A stretch of 64,000 bases of DNA, taken from the NCBI GenBank assembly GCA_964412195.1, contig CAYPNP010000004.1:186001-250000 (forward strand). The letters are read 5' to 3'. Shown one piece after another: positions 34,558 to 42,637 of this stretch. A program made the position numbers and the translations under genes. How positions within the stretch are numbered: position 1 is the first letter of the stretch; each line of letters begins with the position of its first letter. The notes under the pieces were generated by a model. It saw only the letters and a list, made by a program, of their open reading frames with translations, was not told where the DNA came from and made no database searches. Source of the stretch: CAYPNP01 sp964412195. Its GTDB lineage: Bacteria > Acidobacteriota > JAAYUB01.

Positions 34558-35874
34558 ATGACCTGGAAGACTTGGCTCCTTGGATTGGCACTGTGCTTGA
34601 ACACCCTCGATGTCCTGGGCGCGGATGGGGGCATTCACCATGATCCCTCGGCCACGGTGGCCCTGTATCTGGTGGTGATCCTGCTTGTCGCCAAACTGGG
34701 CGGGGAGATTGCTGTCCGGTTGCGCCAACCGGCAGTCCTGGGCGAACTGATCGCCGGCGTCATTCTCGGGAACTTCTATCTATGCGGACTTCCCTGGTTC
34801 GAACCGATCAAGGGGGACGTCTTCATCGATCTGTTGGCCCGGCTGGGGGTGATGCTGCTCCTGTTTGAGGTCGGCTTGGAGTCCACCGTCAAGCAGATGG
34901 CCTCCGTGGGAGTGTCCTCCACTCTGGTGGCGTTGCTGGGCGTGGGGGCGCCCATGCTCCTGGGATGGGGGGTGGGAGCCTGGCTGCTGCCACAGGCGGG
35001 GGTGTATGTCCATCTGTTCCTGGGCGCCACCCTGTGCGCCACCAGTGTCGGGATTACTGCCCGGGTGCTACAGGATCTTTCCTGGAGCCGGAGCAAGGAG
35101 GGCCGGATCATCCTCGGCGCCGCGGTCATCGATGACGTGATGGGATTGATCGTTCTGGCCACTGTCAGCGGCTTGATCGTGGCCGCCAACCTCGGCCAGA
35201 GTCTGTCGATGCTGGCAGTCAGCTGGATCACCGCCAAAGCGCTGCTCTTCCTGGGAGTGGCACTGGCGGCAGGGATCTGGCTGTCCCCGAAGCTGTTTCG
35301 AGCCGCCTTCCGCCTCCAGGTTCGCGGAGTCCTCCTGGCGATCGGCTTGGCCTTCTGTTTTGGTCTCGCCTGGGCTTCCGGGGCGATTGGTCTGGCACCC
35401 ATCGTCGGAGCGTTCGCAGCGGGATTGATTCTGGAGGAATCGCATTTTGAGAAGTTCGTTCGGCGAGGGGAACGATCGTTGGAAGACCTGATCCACCCCT
35501 TGTCGGCCTTCCTGGTTCCCGTGTTCTTTGTTCTCATGGGGCTTCGGACAGACTTGCGGGTCTTCATGGACTTGAGAACCCTGGGCTTGGCGATAGCGCT
35601 CACCATCGTGGCCATCGCGGGAAAACAAGTCTGCGGGCTGGGTGTCATCGGACGGGGAATTGATCGCCTGACCGTCGGTTTGGGAATGATACCGAGAGGA
35701 GAGGTAGGGCTCATCTTCGCCAACCAGGGACTGCTCTTGCGCTTCCACGGCGAACCGATCATCACCACAGCCACCTTCTCTGCCGTGGTGGTGATGGTCA
35801 TCCTTACCACACTGCTCACTCCTCTGGTTCTCACAGCACGGATTCGACAGATCCAGAAGAGGAGCAAGCAATGA
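34558..35874 (+). CDS. CPA2-family cation/proton antiporter
   Basis: A 438-residue antiporter with 12-13 helices and no RCK/TrkA domain after them. An N-terminal signal-like helix is followed by LRQPAVLGELIAGVILGNF, the family motif LLLFEVGLESTVKQM, VIDDVMGLIVLA with the essential Asp pair (residues near 195), and MIPRGEVGLIFANQGLL. It exchanges Na+ or K+ for protons. GGCGTGAA and AAAGG lie just before the ATG. GC content of this and the next gene is lower than in the rest of the cluster, suggesting they were added later. It lies 36 bases after the symporter. Confidence 0.9.
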   Translation: MTWKTWLLGLALCLNTLDVLGADGGIHHDPSATVALYLVVILLVAKLGGEIAVRLRQPAVLGELIAGVILGNFYLCGLPWFEPIKGDVFIDLLARLGVMLLLFEVGLESTVKQMASVGVSSTLVALLGVGAPMLLGWGVGAWLLPQAGVYVHLFLGATLCATSVGITARVLQDLSWSRSKEGRIILGAAVIDDVMGLIVLATVSGLIVAANLGQSLSMLAVSWITAKALLFLGVALAAGIWLSPKLFRAAFRLQVRGVLLAIGLAFCFGLAWASGAIGLAPIVGAFAAGLILEESHFEKFVRRGERSLEDLIHPLSAFLVPVFFVLMGLRTDLRVFMDLRTLGLAIALTIVAIAGKQVCGLGVIGRGIDRLTVGLGMIPRGEVGLIFANQGLLLRFHGEPIITTATFSAVVVMVILTTLLTPLVLTARIRQIQKRSKQ

Positions 35875-35905
35875 TCCGAGCAGATCTTGATATCCAAGAG
35901 GTGCG

Positions 35906-37423
35906 GTGAATTTGCAAGCGTGGGTTGACCTGATCAATGGGTACGTCTGGAGCATGCCCCTGGTGCTGTTGTGCCTGGGGACAGGGCTATTTTTCTCCGT
36001 CCGTACTCGCTTCCTGCAGGTCCGGCTGATCAAGCAAATGCTCCAGCAGTTGATTCAGGGGGAATCCTCTGCGAGGGGTGTCTCCTCCTTCCAGGGTTTC
36101 GCCATGGCTTTGGGCGGCAGGGTGGGAACCGGCAACATCGCCGGTGTTGCCACCGCCATCGGCATGGGTGGTCCGGGGGCTCTCTTCTGGATGTGGGTGA
36201 TCGCCTTTCTTGGCGCGGGTTCCGCCTATATCGAATCCGCCCTGGCTCAGGTGTGGAAGGAGGAGATCGGCGGGGTTTACCGCGGCGGCCCCTCGTATTA
36301 TATCGAGAAGGGTCTGGGCCAGAGATGGTACGCCATCATTTTCGCCGTTATCACCGTTATTTCCTGTGGCATCCTGTTACCCGGCATTCAGGCCAACAGC
36401 ATCGCCGTCGCATTTCACGACGCCCACTCGGTCATTACCCCACCGCTCTCTGGAGGCGTGGTGACCGTTCTGCTAGGATTGATCATTTTCGGTGGTGTGA
36501 AACGGATCGGCAAAGCTGCTGAGGTGCTGGTGCCCTTCATGGCCATCGCATATCTCTTGGTAGCGTTGATGATCGTTCTGTTCAATCTTCAGCGTCTACC
36601 GGCGGTGCTCGCCATGGTTTTTACCGCTGCGGTCGGTAAGCATGCCATATTGGGGGGAATAGTCGGTTCGGCCATCACCTGGGGAGTGAAGCGGGGAATT
36701 TTCTCTAACGAGGCTGGTCAGGGGACCGGGCCGCAAGCGGCCGCCGCGGCCGAGGTGGCCCACCCAGCCCAGCAGGGGCTCGTACAGGCCTTTTCCGTCT
36801 ATGTCGACACGTTGTTGGTATGCAGTGCCACCGGGTTCATGATCCTAGTGACCGGCGCGTATAATGTGAGCGATGGGAAGGGTGGATTCCTGGTGCATAG
36901 CCTGAAGGGGATCGAGGCCGGCCCCGTCTGGACCCAACGTGGGATTGACACTCTGGTCACCGGATTCGGCAGTCAGTTCGTGGCGTACGCCTTGTTCTTT
37001 TTCGCCTTCACCACCTTGATGGCTTATGCCTTCTACACGGAATCCAACGTGGCGTATTTGTTCAAAAACAAGAGCCGGTTCGAGATCTTTCTAGCCCGCG
37101 TCTTATTTCTGGCCATGACTTTCTATGGGTCCATCCGCACTTCCAGCCTGGCTTGGGGATTGGGCGATATCGGCGTCGGCCTGATGGCTTGGCTGAATAT
37201 CGTGGCGATTCTGCTCTTGAGCCGGGTGGGATTGGCCACGCTACGGGATTTCGAAAGTCAACGGAGAGAGGGACTAGTTCTCACATTCGATCCGGATAAA
37301 CTGGGGATTCACAACGCCGGCCTCTGGACGGCGATCCACCGGCGAGAAGAGGAGAGAATCCCGGAACAGCGCCGCCCCATCCTAACGTGTGAAGAGTTCC
37401 ATGAAACAAGATCGAAGTCTTAG
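35906..37423 (+). CDS. alanine/glycine:sodium symporter (AGCS family)
   Basis: A 505-residue AGCS transporter: SSFQGFAMALGGRVGTGNIAGVATAIGMGGPGALFWMW carries the family signature spread over residues 60-100, followed by KRGIFSNEAGQGTGPQAAAAAEV, another hallmark. It takes up alanine or glycine with sodium. The start is a GTG at 35906 with AAGAGGTG near it. Codon use is less GC-rich than the flanks, as in the CPA2 gene. It overlaps the ClC gene by 23 bases. Confidence 0.92.
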   Translation: MNLQAWVDLINGYVWSMPLVLLCLGTGLFFSVRTRFLQVRLIKQMLQQLIQGESSARGVSSFQGFAMALGGRVGTGNIAGVATAIGMGGPGALFWMWVIAFLGAGSAYIESALAQVWKEEIGGVYRGGPSYYIEKGLGQRWYAIIFAVITVISCGILLPGIQANSIAVAFHDAHSVITPPLSGGVVTVLLGLIIFGGVKRIGKAAEVLVPFMAIAYLLVALMIVLFNLQRLPAVLAMVFTAAVGKHAILGGIVGSAITWGVKRGIFSNEAGQGTGPQAAAAAEVAHPAQQGLVQAFSVYVDTLLVCSATGFMILVTGAYNVSDGKGGFLVHSLKGIEAGPVWTQRGIDTLVTGFGSQFVAYALFFFAFTTLMAYAFYTESNVAYLFKNKSRFEIFLARVLFLAMTFYGSIRTSSLAWGLGDIGVGLMAWLNIVAILLLSRVGLATLRDFESQRREGLVLTFDPDKLGIHNAGLWTAIHRREEERIPEQRRPILTCEEFHETRSKS

Positions 37424-38801
37424 GCGCCACCTGACCGAGGAGAGCGTCCTGTTCGTCAGCGTCTTGAAGTGGGTGATGATCGCCACGGCGGTGGGGGTCA
37501 TCGTCGGGGCGGCCACGGCCGGATTCCTCTATCTGTTGGGCTGGAGCATTGCCCGGGGGCAATCCCAGCCGCTCTACTTCCTGTCGCTTCCGGTCGCCTT
37601 CTTCCTCAGCGCGGCTATGATCCGGCTCTTCGCGCCCGACGCGGAAGGGCACGGCACGGAAAAGGTCATCGAGGCGTTTCACAAGCGCGCGGGCCGGATC
37701 GCCCCTCCGGTCGTCCCTGTCAAGCTGCTCGCGACCCTTGTCACTCTGGCGGCCGGGGGATCGGCCGGCAAGGAGGGCCCCTGCGCCCAGATCGGGGCTG
37801 GGCTCACCTCCCTGGTGTCCGACCTCCTGCGCCTGGATGACCGGGACCGGAAGAAGCTGGCCATCTGCGGCATCAGCGCCGGCTTCGCCGCCGTGTTCGG
37901 CACGCCCATCTCCGGCGCCATCTTCGGGCTGGAGGTGCTGTTCGTGGGGAACCTGCTCTACGACAGCCTGCTGCCCTCCTTCATCGCCGGGATCACCAGC
38001 TACCACGTCGCCCGGGTGATCGGGATCACCTATTTCGCCCACAAGCTCCGCTTCGTCCCGGTCTTCAGCGAGACCTTCTTCCTGAAGGTCCTGGCGGCGG
38101 GCATCTTTTTCGGGCTATGCGCGTTGATCCTGGTGGAGATGCTCAAGCTGGGGGAACGGCTGGCGCGGGCGATCCGGATCTGGGCGCCCTGGAAAGGGGT
38201 TCTGGGCGGATTGGCGCTGGTCGGCTTGACGTTCGTCTTCTCCCCCCGTTACCTCGGCCTGGGCCTGAATACGATCGAGAACGCCATCGCCGGGACGCCG
38301 GTGCCCGGGTATGCCTTCCTGGTCAAGACCCTGTTCACCAGCATCACCCTGACCTTCGGCGGCAGCGGCGGGATCGTGACGCCGATCTTCTTCATCGGCG
38401 CGACCGCCGGCTCCTTCTTCGGCGTCCTCACGGGGCTGGATCCGGGGACCTTCGCCGCCATCGGACTGGTCAGCGTGCTGGCGGGCGCCGCCAACGCGCC
38501 GCTGGCCGCGGCCATCATGGCCTTGGAACTCTTCGGGCCCGAGCTGGCGCCCTATGCCGCCGGCGCGTGCATCGTCAGTTTCCTCATGACCGGCCACCGC
38601 AGCGTCTATCCCTCCCAGATCCTGTCCTTCCGGAAGTCCCCGTCCCTCGCCGTGGAGTTGGGCGAACAGATGGAGCACCTCCACCCCCAATTCCGGCCCC
38701 GGAAACGCGGCATCATCGTCCGCGGAGCGCGCTTGTGGCGGAACTTCGAGCGGCGGCGGCTGGCGAACAAGAAGCGCCCGGGACGAAAACCGGGCGAATA
38801 A
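37401..38801 (+). CDS. ClC-family chloride channel/transporter
   Basis: A 466-residue ClC protein. The first anion motif reads GHGTE (83-87) in place of GSGIP, the second is GSAGKEGP (120-127) with the gating glutamate E125, and the third GGIVTPIFFIGATAG near 340. FGTPISGAIFGLEVLF carries the helix between them. It moves chloride or other halides and may balance charge for the neighbouring cation transporters. I used the ATG at 37401; a GTG four codons upstream is also possible. The C-terminal tail after residue 430 is very basic and has no CBS domains. Confidence 0.9.
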   Translation: MKQDRSLRRHLTEESVLFVSVLKWVMIATAVGVIVGAATAGFLYLLGWSIARGQSQPLYFLSLPVAFFLSAAMIRLFAPDAEGHGTEKVIEAFHKRAGRIAPPVVPVKLLATLVTLAAGGSAGKEGPCAQIGAGLTSLVSDLLRLDDRDRKKLAICGISAGFAAVFGTPISGAIFGLEVLFVGNLLYDSLLPSFIAGITSYHVARVIGITYFAHKLRFVPVFSETFFLKVLAAGIFFGLCALILVEMLKLGERLARAIRIWAPWKGVLGGLALVGLTFVFSPRYLGLGLNTIENAIAGTPVPGYAFLVKTLFTSITLTFGGSGGIVTPIFFIGATAGSFFGVLTGLDPGTFAAIGLVSVLAGAANAPLAAAIMALELFGPELAPYAAGACIVSFLMTGHRSVYPSQILSFRKSPSLAVELGEQMEHLHPQFRPRKRGIIVRGARLWRNFERRRLANKKRPGRKPGE

Positions 38802-38864
38802 CCGAACGTTCTTCGCGGAAGATATTGGCTTCCCGCTCAAGTCGGAGCGACCAAGGAGGTCATC

Positions 38865-39131
38865 ATGAAAATCAACGTGAAGGCTTTCGCGCTGACCTGC
38901 GGCCTCGTCTGGGGACTGGGCCTCTTCGCCCTCACCTGGTGGATCATCGCCTTCGATGGCGCAACCCACGAGGCGACGATGATCGGGCGCCTGTATCGAG
39001 GGTACAACATCAGTCCGTGGGGAAGCGTCCTGGGGCTGGTGTGGGGATTCTTCGACGCCCTGATCGGCGGGGCGGTCTTCGCGTGGCTGTACAACTGGAT
39101 CGCCGGGCGCTGCGGGGAGAAAACCACGTAG
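38865..39131 (+). CDS. small two-helix membrane protein
   Basis: An 88-residue protein with two helices (ALTCGLVWGLGLFALTWWII and GSVLGLVWGFFDALIGGAVFAWLY), the second ending in the common WLYNWI(A/V)GR. It resembles the small conserved membrane proteins often found beside transporters. CCAAGGAGGTCATC is a strong ribosome site. It ends the plus-strand cluster. Confidence 0.75.
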   Translation: MKINVKAFALTCGLVWGLGLFALTWWIIAFDGATHEATMIGRLYRGYNISPWGSVLGLVWGFFDALIGGAVFAWLYNWIAGRCGEKTT

Positions 39132-39190
39132 TCCCGGGGGCGACGGAGCCGGCTTCCAGCGTCCCTGAGACGAAAGATTGTCCATGAGAC

Positions 39191-39214
39191 AATTGTGATG
39201 GAGCCTGGCACCAT
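39191..39214 (+). repeat. dispersed GACAGAGCC repeat, diverged copy
   Basis: AATTGTGATGGAGCCTGGCA followed by CCAT, four bases off consensus. It separates the ion-transport cluster from the sigma factor gene. Confidence 0.6.
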
Positions 39215-39371
39215 CGCATCTGCCGCCATTGCATTCTGCCCATCTTTAACCTGATCATTTTTTCTTTGTTATCCTGAAGGAAAATACGAATATGCTGTGG
39301 AGATTCTCACAATATTTCCCGCCGTCGTCCGTCTACACCGGTGGATGGAGGCACGGTTGAGCGCCGCCCCA

Positions 39372-39926
39372 ATGACCGAACAAGAGCGAAAGATCTCCGC
39401 CATCGTCGCCGAAACCCGAAGCCGGCTCCGCAATTTCATCCGCCGGCGGGTGCCGGAGCTGGCCGACGCCGAGGACATCCTGCAGGAGGTCTTCTGCGAA
39501 TTGGTGGAGGCCAACCGCCTGCTGATGCCCATCGAGCACGTGACCGGCTGGCTCTTCCGCGTGGCGCGCAACCGGATCACGGACCTGTGGCGCCGGAAAA
39601 AGCCGGACTCCCTGAGCGACGTGGCGGCAGGCGGCGCGGACGGCGAACCGTTGCGGCTCGAGGACCTGCTGCCCTCGCCCGAGGCCGGACCGGAGGCGCT
39701 CTACCTCCGCACGGCGCTCCTGGAGGAGCTGGAGCTGGCGCTCGAGGAGCTGCCCGCCGCCCAGCGCGAGGTGTTCATCGCCCACGAGCTGGAGGGACGC
39801 AGCTTCCAGGAGCTGGCGGCGGAAAGCGGCGTCGGCGTCAACACCCTGCTCTCGCGCAAGCGCTACGCGGTGCTCCGCCTGCGCGAGCGGTTGCGGGGCA
39901 TCTACGAAGATTTTATGAACCAGTGA
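39372..39926 (+). CDS. ECF-type RNA polymerase sigma factor
   Basis: A 184-residue sigma70-family factor from the ATG at 39372. Region 2 is seen in ADAEDILQEVFCELVEANRL...GWLFRVARNRITDLWRRKKP and region 4 in LEELPAAQREVFIAHELEGRSFQELAAESGVGVNTLLSRKRYAVLRLRERL. In-frame starts at 39345 and a GTG at 39297 are also possible; none has a well-spaced ribosome site, so the N-terminus is uncertain. It is followed after 8 bases by a small membrane protein, an arrangement typical of a sigma factor with its own membrane partner. Confidence 0.9.
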   Translation: MTEQERKISAIVAETRSRLRNFIRRRVPELADAEDILQEVFCELVEANRLLMPIEHVTGWLFRVARNRITDLWRRKKPDSLSDVAAGGADGEPLRLEDLLPSPEAGPEALYLRTALLEELELALEELPAAQREVFIAHELEGRSFQELAAESGVGVNTLLSRKRYAVLRLRERLRGIYEDFMNQ

Positions 39927-39934
39927 GGGACGCC

Positions 39935-40279
39935 ATGGATGCACTCCGGAAGAAGAGGTTCTGGCTTTTCGTGATCGCCCCCGTGGGGCTGGCGGTCTTC
40001 CTCTGGCTCGGCGGCACGGTGGTGAAGCTGCTGTGGAACTGGCTCCTGCCGGCGCTGTTCGGGTGGCCGGCGCTCACCTTCTGGCAGGCCCTGGGCCTGC
40101 TGGCGCTCTGCCGGATCCTGTTCGGCGGCTTCGGCGCGCACGGCCTCCGCTCCCCCCGGCGATCCGGGATGTCCGGGCACTGGGAGCGGATGACTCCCGA
40201 GGAGCGGGAAAAATGCCGCCGGTGGTTCCACGGCCGCTGGGGCGGCGACGTCCCGCCCGACCCGACGCCGGACGCGTGA
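39935..40279 (+). CDS. small membrane protein paired with the ECF sigma factor
   Basis: A 114-residue protein with two membrane helices (FWLFVIAPVGLAVFLWLGGTVV and WPALTFWQALGLLALCRILFGG) and a basic cytoplasmic tail ending in a WERMTPEEREKCRRWFHGRWG motif. That tail motif and the gene order (directly after an ECF sigma factor) are a recurrent pair in environmental genomes; it may act as an anti-sigma factor or sensor, though it lacks a zinc-finger ASD motif. Coupling with the sigma gene is tight (8 bases). Confidence 0.75.
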   Translation: MDALRKKRFWLFVIAPVGLAVFLWLGGTVVKLLWNWLLPALFGWPALTFWQALGLLALCRILFGGFGAHGLRSPRRSGMSGHWERMTPEEREKCRRWFHGRWGGDVPPDPTPDA

Positions 40280-40436
40280 GCCCGGGCCCGCCTCCGCCCA
40301 GGCCCGTCGCACGGGGCCGGCGGCCGGATGTCCGCCGGCGACGCCCCGGACGACGGGCTATTGCAGCCGTCACCGAACTCGCGACGATTGCAGAACGTAT
40401 TGGGAAGAAATCCAACTTGTCCCAAAGGAGAAGCGC

Positions 40437-41042
40437 ATGCAATCCAGATTCCGTGTCGTCCGGATGGGCCTGATCGGCCGGGTGGTTCCGATCATCTTGC
40501 TCGTCCTTTCCGCCGCCGCCCTGGCCCAGAACGCGGCGCCGGCCGCCGCCGCCGCGCCCGCGCCGAAAACCATCGGCGCATATAACAAGGAAATCTACCA
40601 GGGGATGAAAGCGATCGTGCTCCGCGCGGCCGAAGTGATGCCCGAGGAGGGCTACAGCTTCAAACCCGCCGACACGGTCCGGAGCTTCGGCCAGATCCTG
40701 GGGCACATCGCCGATTCCCAGTACTTCTTCTGTTCCGTGGTCCTGGGCGAGAAAAGTCCCGCGCCGCAGGTCGAGAAGACCAAGACGTCCAAGGCCGACC
40801 TGATCGCCGCGCTCCAGGAAGCCTTCACTTACGGCGAAAAGGCGTTCGACGGGATGACCGATGCCTCCGCCACGGAGATGGTGAAGCTCATGGGCAGCGA
40901 CGCGCCGAGGCTGGGCGTGCTGACCACCAACAGCCTGCACACGGTGGAGCACTACGGGAACCTCGTCACCTACCTGCGGCTGAAGGGCCTCGTCCCGCCC
41001 ACCAGCGACCCGGCCTTCATGCAGGAAATGATGAAGAAATGA
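40437..41042 (+). CDS. exported DinB-family four-helix protein
   Basis: A 201-residue DinB/YfiT-like protein behind a signal peptide (PIILLVLSAAALAQ) and an Ala/Pro linker. The metal-binding histidines of the family are present: GHIADSQYFF and the pair in LHTVEHYGNLVTYLRLKG. DinB-like proteins include thiol S-transferases using bacillithiol or mycothiol, but many have no known role; export makes a stress or metal role outside the cytoplasm possible. AAAGGAGAAGCGC precedes the ATG. It is the last chromosomal gene before the tRNA junction. Confidence 0.85.
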   Translation: MQSRFRVVRMGLIGRVVPIILLVLSAAALAQNAAPAAAAAPAPKTIGAYNKEIYQGMKAIVLRAAEVMPEEGYSFKPADTVRSFGQILGHIADSQYFFCSVVLGEKSPAPQVEKTKTSKADLIAALQEAFTYGEKAFDGMTDASATEMVKLMGSDAPRLGVLTTNSLHTVEHYGNLVTYLRLKGLVPPTSDPAFMQEMMKK

Positions 41043-41265
41043 CCGGCCCGTAGTCCAGGTCCGTCGTAGTCCCGGTCCGCCGGCCCCTCTTATGGAGCGC
41101 CGGCTTCCAGCCGGCCTCGCACTCCCGCTCCGCCGGCCTGGGAACACCCACCCTGAAAACCGCGCCCCGGGGCGGGCCGCTCCGGGCTACGGAGAAAGGG
41201 ACGGCAGCCAAGCGCTCTCACGCTGGAGGATACCCGGCTGGGAGAACAGCCATCTGTAAAGATTA

Positions 41266-41293
41266 AAAAGGCTTCCGATCGCTCGGGAGCCTA
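41266..41293 (-). terminator. intrinsic terminator of the disrupted tRNA-Arg
   Basis: On the minus strand AGGCTCCCGA-GCGA-TCGGAAGCCT is followed by TTTTTAATC. The stem of ten pairs has one or two mismatches. It lies just beyond the 3' end of the tRNA fragment, as expected for a tRNA gene terminator on the chromosomal side. Confidence 0.75.
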
Positions 41294-41301
41294 TTCAGAT
41301 T

Positions 41302-41349
41302 TGGCACGCCCGGCAGGACTCGAACCTGCAACCCCCGGCTTAGAAGGCC
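41302..41349 (-). tRNA. 3' half of tRNA-Arg(TCT): attachment-site scar
   Basis: Read on the minus strand, this holds an anticodon loop CTTCTAA with TCT (41340-41346), the 3' half of the anticodon stem, a variable loop, the T arm GCAGG-TTCGAGT-CCTGC and the 3' acceptor strand ending GTGCCA with an encoded CCA. The 5' half (acceptor, D arm) is absent: the adjoining bases pair for only three positions of the anticodon stem and then diverge. The retained part is therefore the copy of a tRNA 3' end left at one edge of an element integrated by a tyrosine recombinase. The intact tRNA should lie at the other edge, to the right of this window. Confidence 0.88.
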
Positions 41350-41569
41350 CACCTGGGGGCTTTTACGAGCCATCATTAGGCAATAATTGGCAATACCAAA
41401 TCATGTCGCAGAGGCCGAAAAATCGGGCAATACGAGACTATTTCGAATTGTCGCCGAGCGTGGCAAAACATCTCCCAATACCATGCCTTTTTGTGGTTTA
41501 GTGTGACGCCAGTGTGACGGCATTACCAGACGAGCGGCAGGAAAAGTCTTCCGACGACCTCTATGAAGG
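41350..41569. other. left end of the integrated element, no gene seen
   Basis: This 220-base stretch next to the attachment scar has lower GC than the chromosome and contains GTGTGACGCCAGTGTGACGG near 41500, a pair of GTGTGACG direct repeats of the kind recombinases or excisionases bind at element ends. No credible reading frame is present. Confidence 0.5.
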
Positions 41570-41601
41570 TAAAAAAAACCGGCTGGATCAACCAGCCGGT
41601 T
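41570..41601 (-). terminator. strong intrinsic terminator of the metal-efflux operon
   Basis: On the minus strand AACCGGCTGG-TTGAT-CCAGCCGGTT has a perfect 10-base stem followed by eight T. It lies 54 bases after the stop of the last gene in the operon. Confidence 0.92.
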
Positions 41602-41654
41602 CGGATTAAACACTACATACCGCAACTCCCGTAGAAGCTGCTTTGTCCGGCACA

Positions 41655-42551
41655 CTACATATGGGGCCCCCCAGAACCCCATCCCGGCATGGAATCCGGA
41701 ATGTGAACCACGGGGATGGAAGTCAGGATTCCATCGATCTGAAGCAATCCCAAGGCAACAATTCCCTCGTATTGATTCCGGACTTCCACTGAACCTCGAA
41801 ACTGCGTGAAGTCGACGCCTGGGAAAGCATCCGAAACATAGAACGCGTTCTGCCCACCAGGAGGCAGAACCAGCGTGGTTTCCGAGGTGAGCGCACCCGC
41901 AGACGAGATCAGGCGGAGAGCGACGTTTTGAGTCAACGTACCAGTATTGACCAGGGCGATGCCTGTGTTCACGGTGGTTCCGACGCTCACCGGTAGCGAG
42001 AATCCCATGAAATAGCCCATTTCGTACCGGCTCCCCAGCACTCCCACTTGGGTCTGGGTGGCGTCGCCGGGGGCGAATTCGTAGATGAGTGTGCCGAACA
42101 CGTGATCGTAGTTGGAATGATCCATGGCGCCACCGCTCCCATGATGGCCGCCCCAGTTGCCAGAGCCGTCATCGACAAGCTCAAAAATCGCCCAGCCTGA
42201 AACGAGTCCCGGCCCCGCCGGCCCGGCGGAGAGATAGACGGTCCCCGAGGGGGGCAGCGTGATGTCGCGATACGTGACCATCTGCCCTTCAATGCTCACA
42301 GGCAGAGCAGTCCCGTCCTGTTTATAGAAACTGAGCCGCCCGGACAAGGCATCCGTCACGCCGGGATTCATCAACACCACGGTCAGGGTATAACCCTCTC
42401 CAAGTGCCAGATGTGGGAAAACCAGATTCCGATCGACGCGGTGTTGGTGGTAGCCGTATCCCCCGGGCATACCCATCTGACCGAAGAGTGGGAACGTCGA
42501 TACGATCACGATTGTGATCATCAGAATCATCTTTTGAAACGTAACCTTCAT
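41655..42551 (-). CDS. hypothetical secreted beta-rich protein
   Basis: A 298-residue exported protein. The signal peptide is MILMITIVIVSTFPLFG; the mature part starts with a Met/Gly/His/Tyr-rich stretch (MGMPGGYGYHQHRVDR) that could bind soft metal ions, followed by repeated beta-sandwich-like segments (LTVVLMNPGVTDALSGRLSF, GTTVNTGIALVNTGTLTQNVALRL, LPPGGQNAFYVSDAFPG). An internal His/Gly patch (GGHHGSGGAMDHSNYDHVF) also looks metal-binding. AAAGGAGACTTGTC precedes the ATG at 42551. It is the last gene of the metal operon. Family unknown; periplasmic metal binding is inferred from residues and place. Confidence 0.72.
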   Translation of the reverse strand: MKVTFQKMILMITIVIVSTFPLFGQMGMPGGYGYHQHRVDRNLVFPHLALGEGYTLTVVLMNPGVTDALSGRLSFYKQDGTALPVSIEGQMVTYRDITLPPSGTVYLSAGPAGPGLVSGWAIFELVDDGSGNWGGHHGSGGAMDHSNYDHVFGTLIYEFAPGDATQTQVGVLGSRYEMGYFMGFSLPVSVGTTVNTGIALVNTGTLTQNVALRLISSAGALTSETTLVLPPGGQNAFYVSDAFPGVDFTQFRGSVEVRNQYEGIVALGLLQIDGILTSIPVVHIPDSMPGWGSGGPHM

Positions 42552-42637
42552 GACAAGTCTCCTTTGAAATTCACGAATTGACGATACAAGGAAGTTGCAA
42601 TGACCAACTACAGGAAGAATGGGGATGGACGAGGAAT

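Noticed and set aside
41301..41501. Short open frame reading MARPAGLEPATPGLEG
   Set aside because: This peptide is the well-known false translation across the antisense of a tRNA T arm and 3' end; the DNA is the tRNA-Arg fragment.
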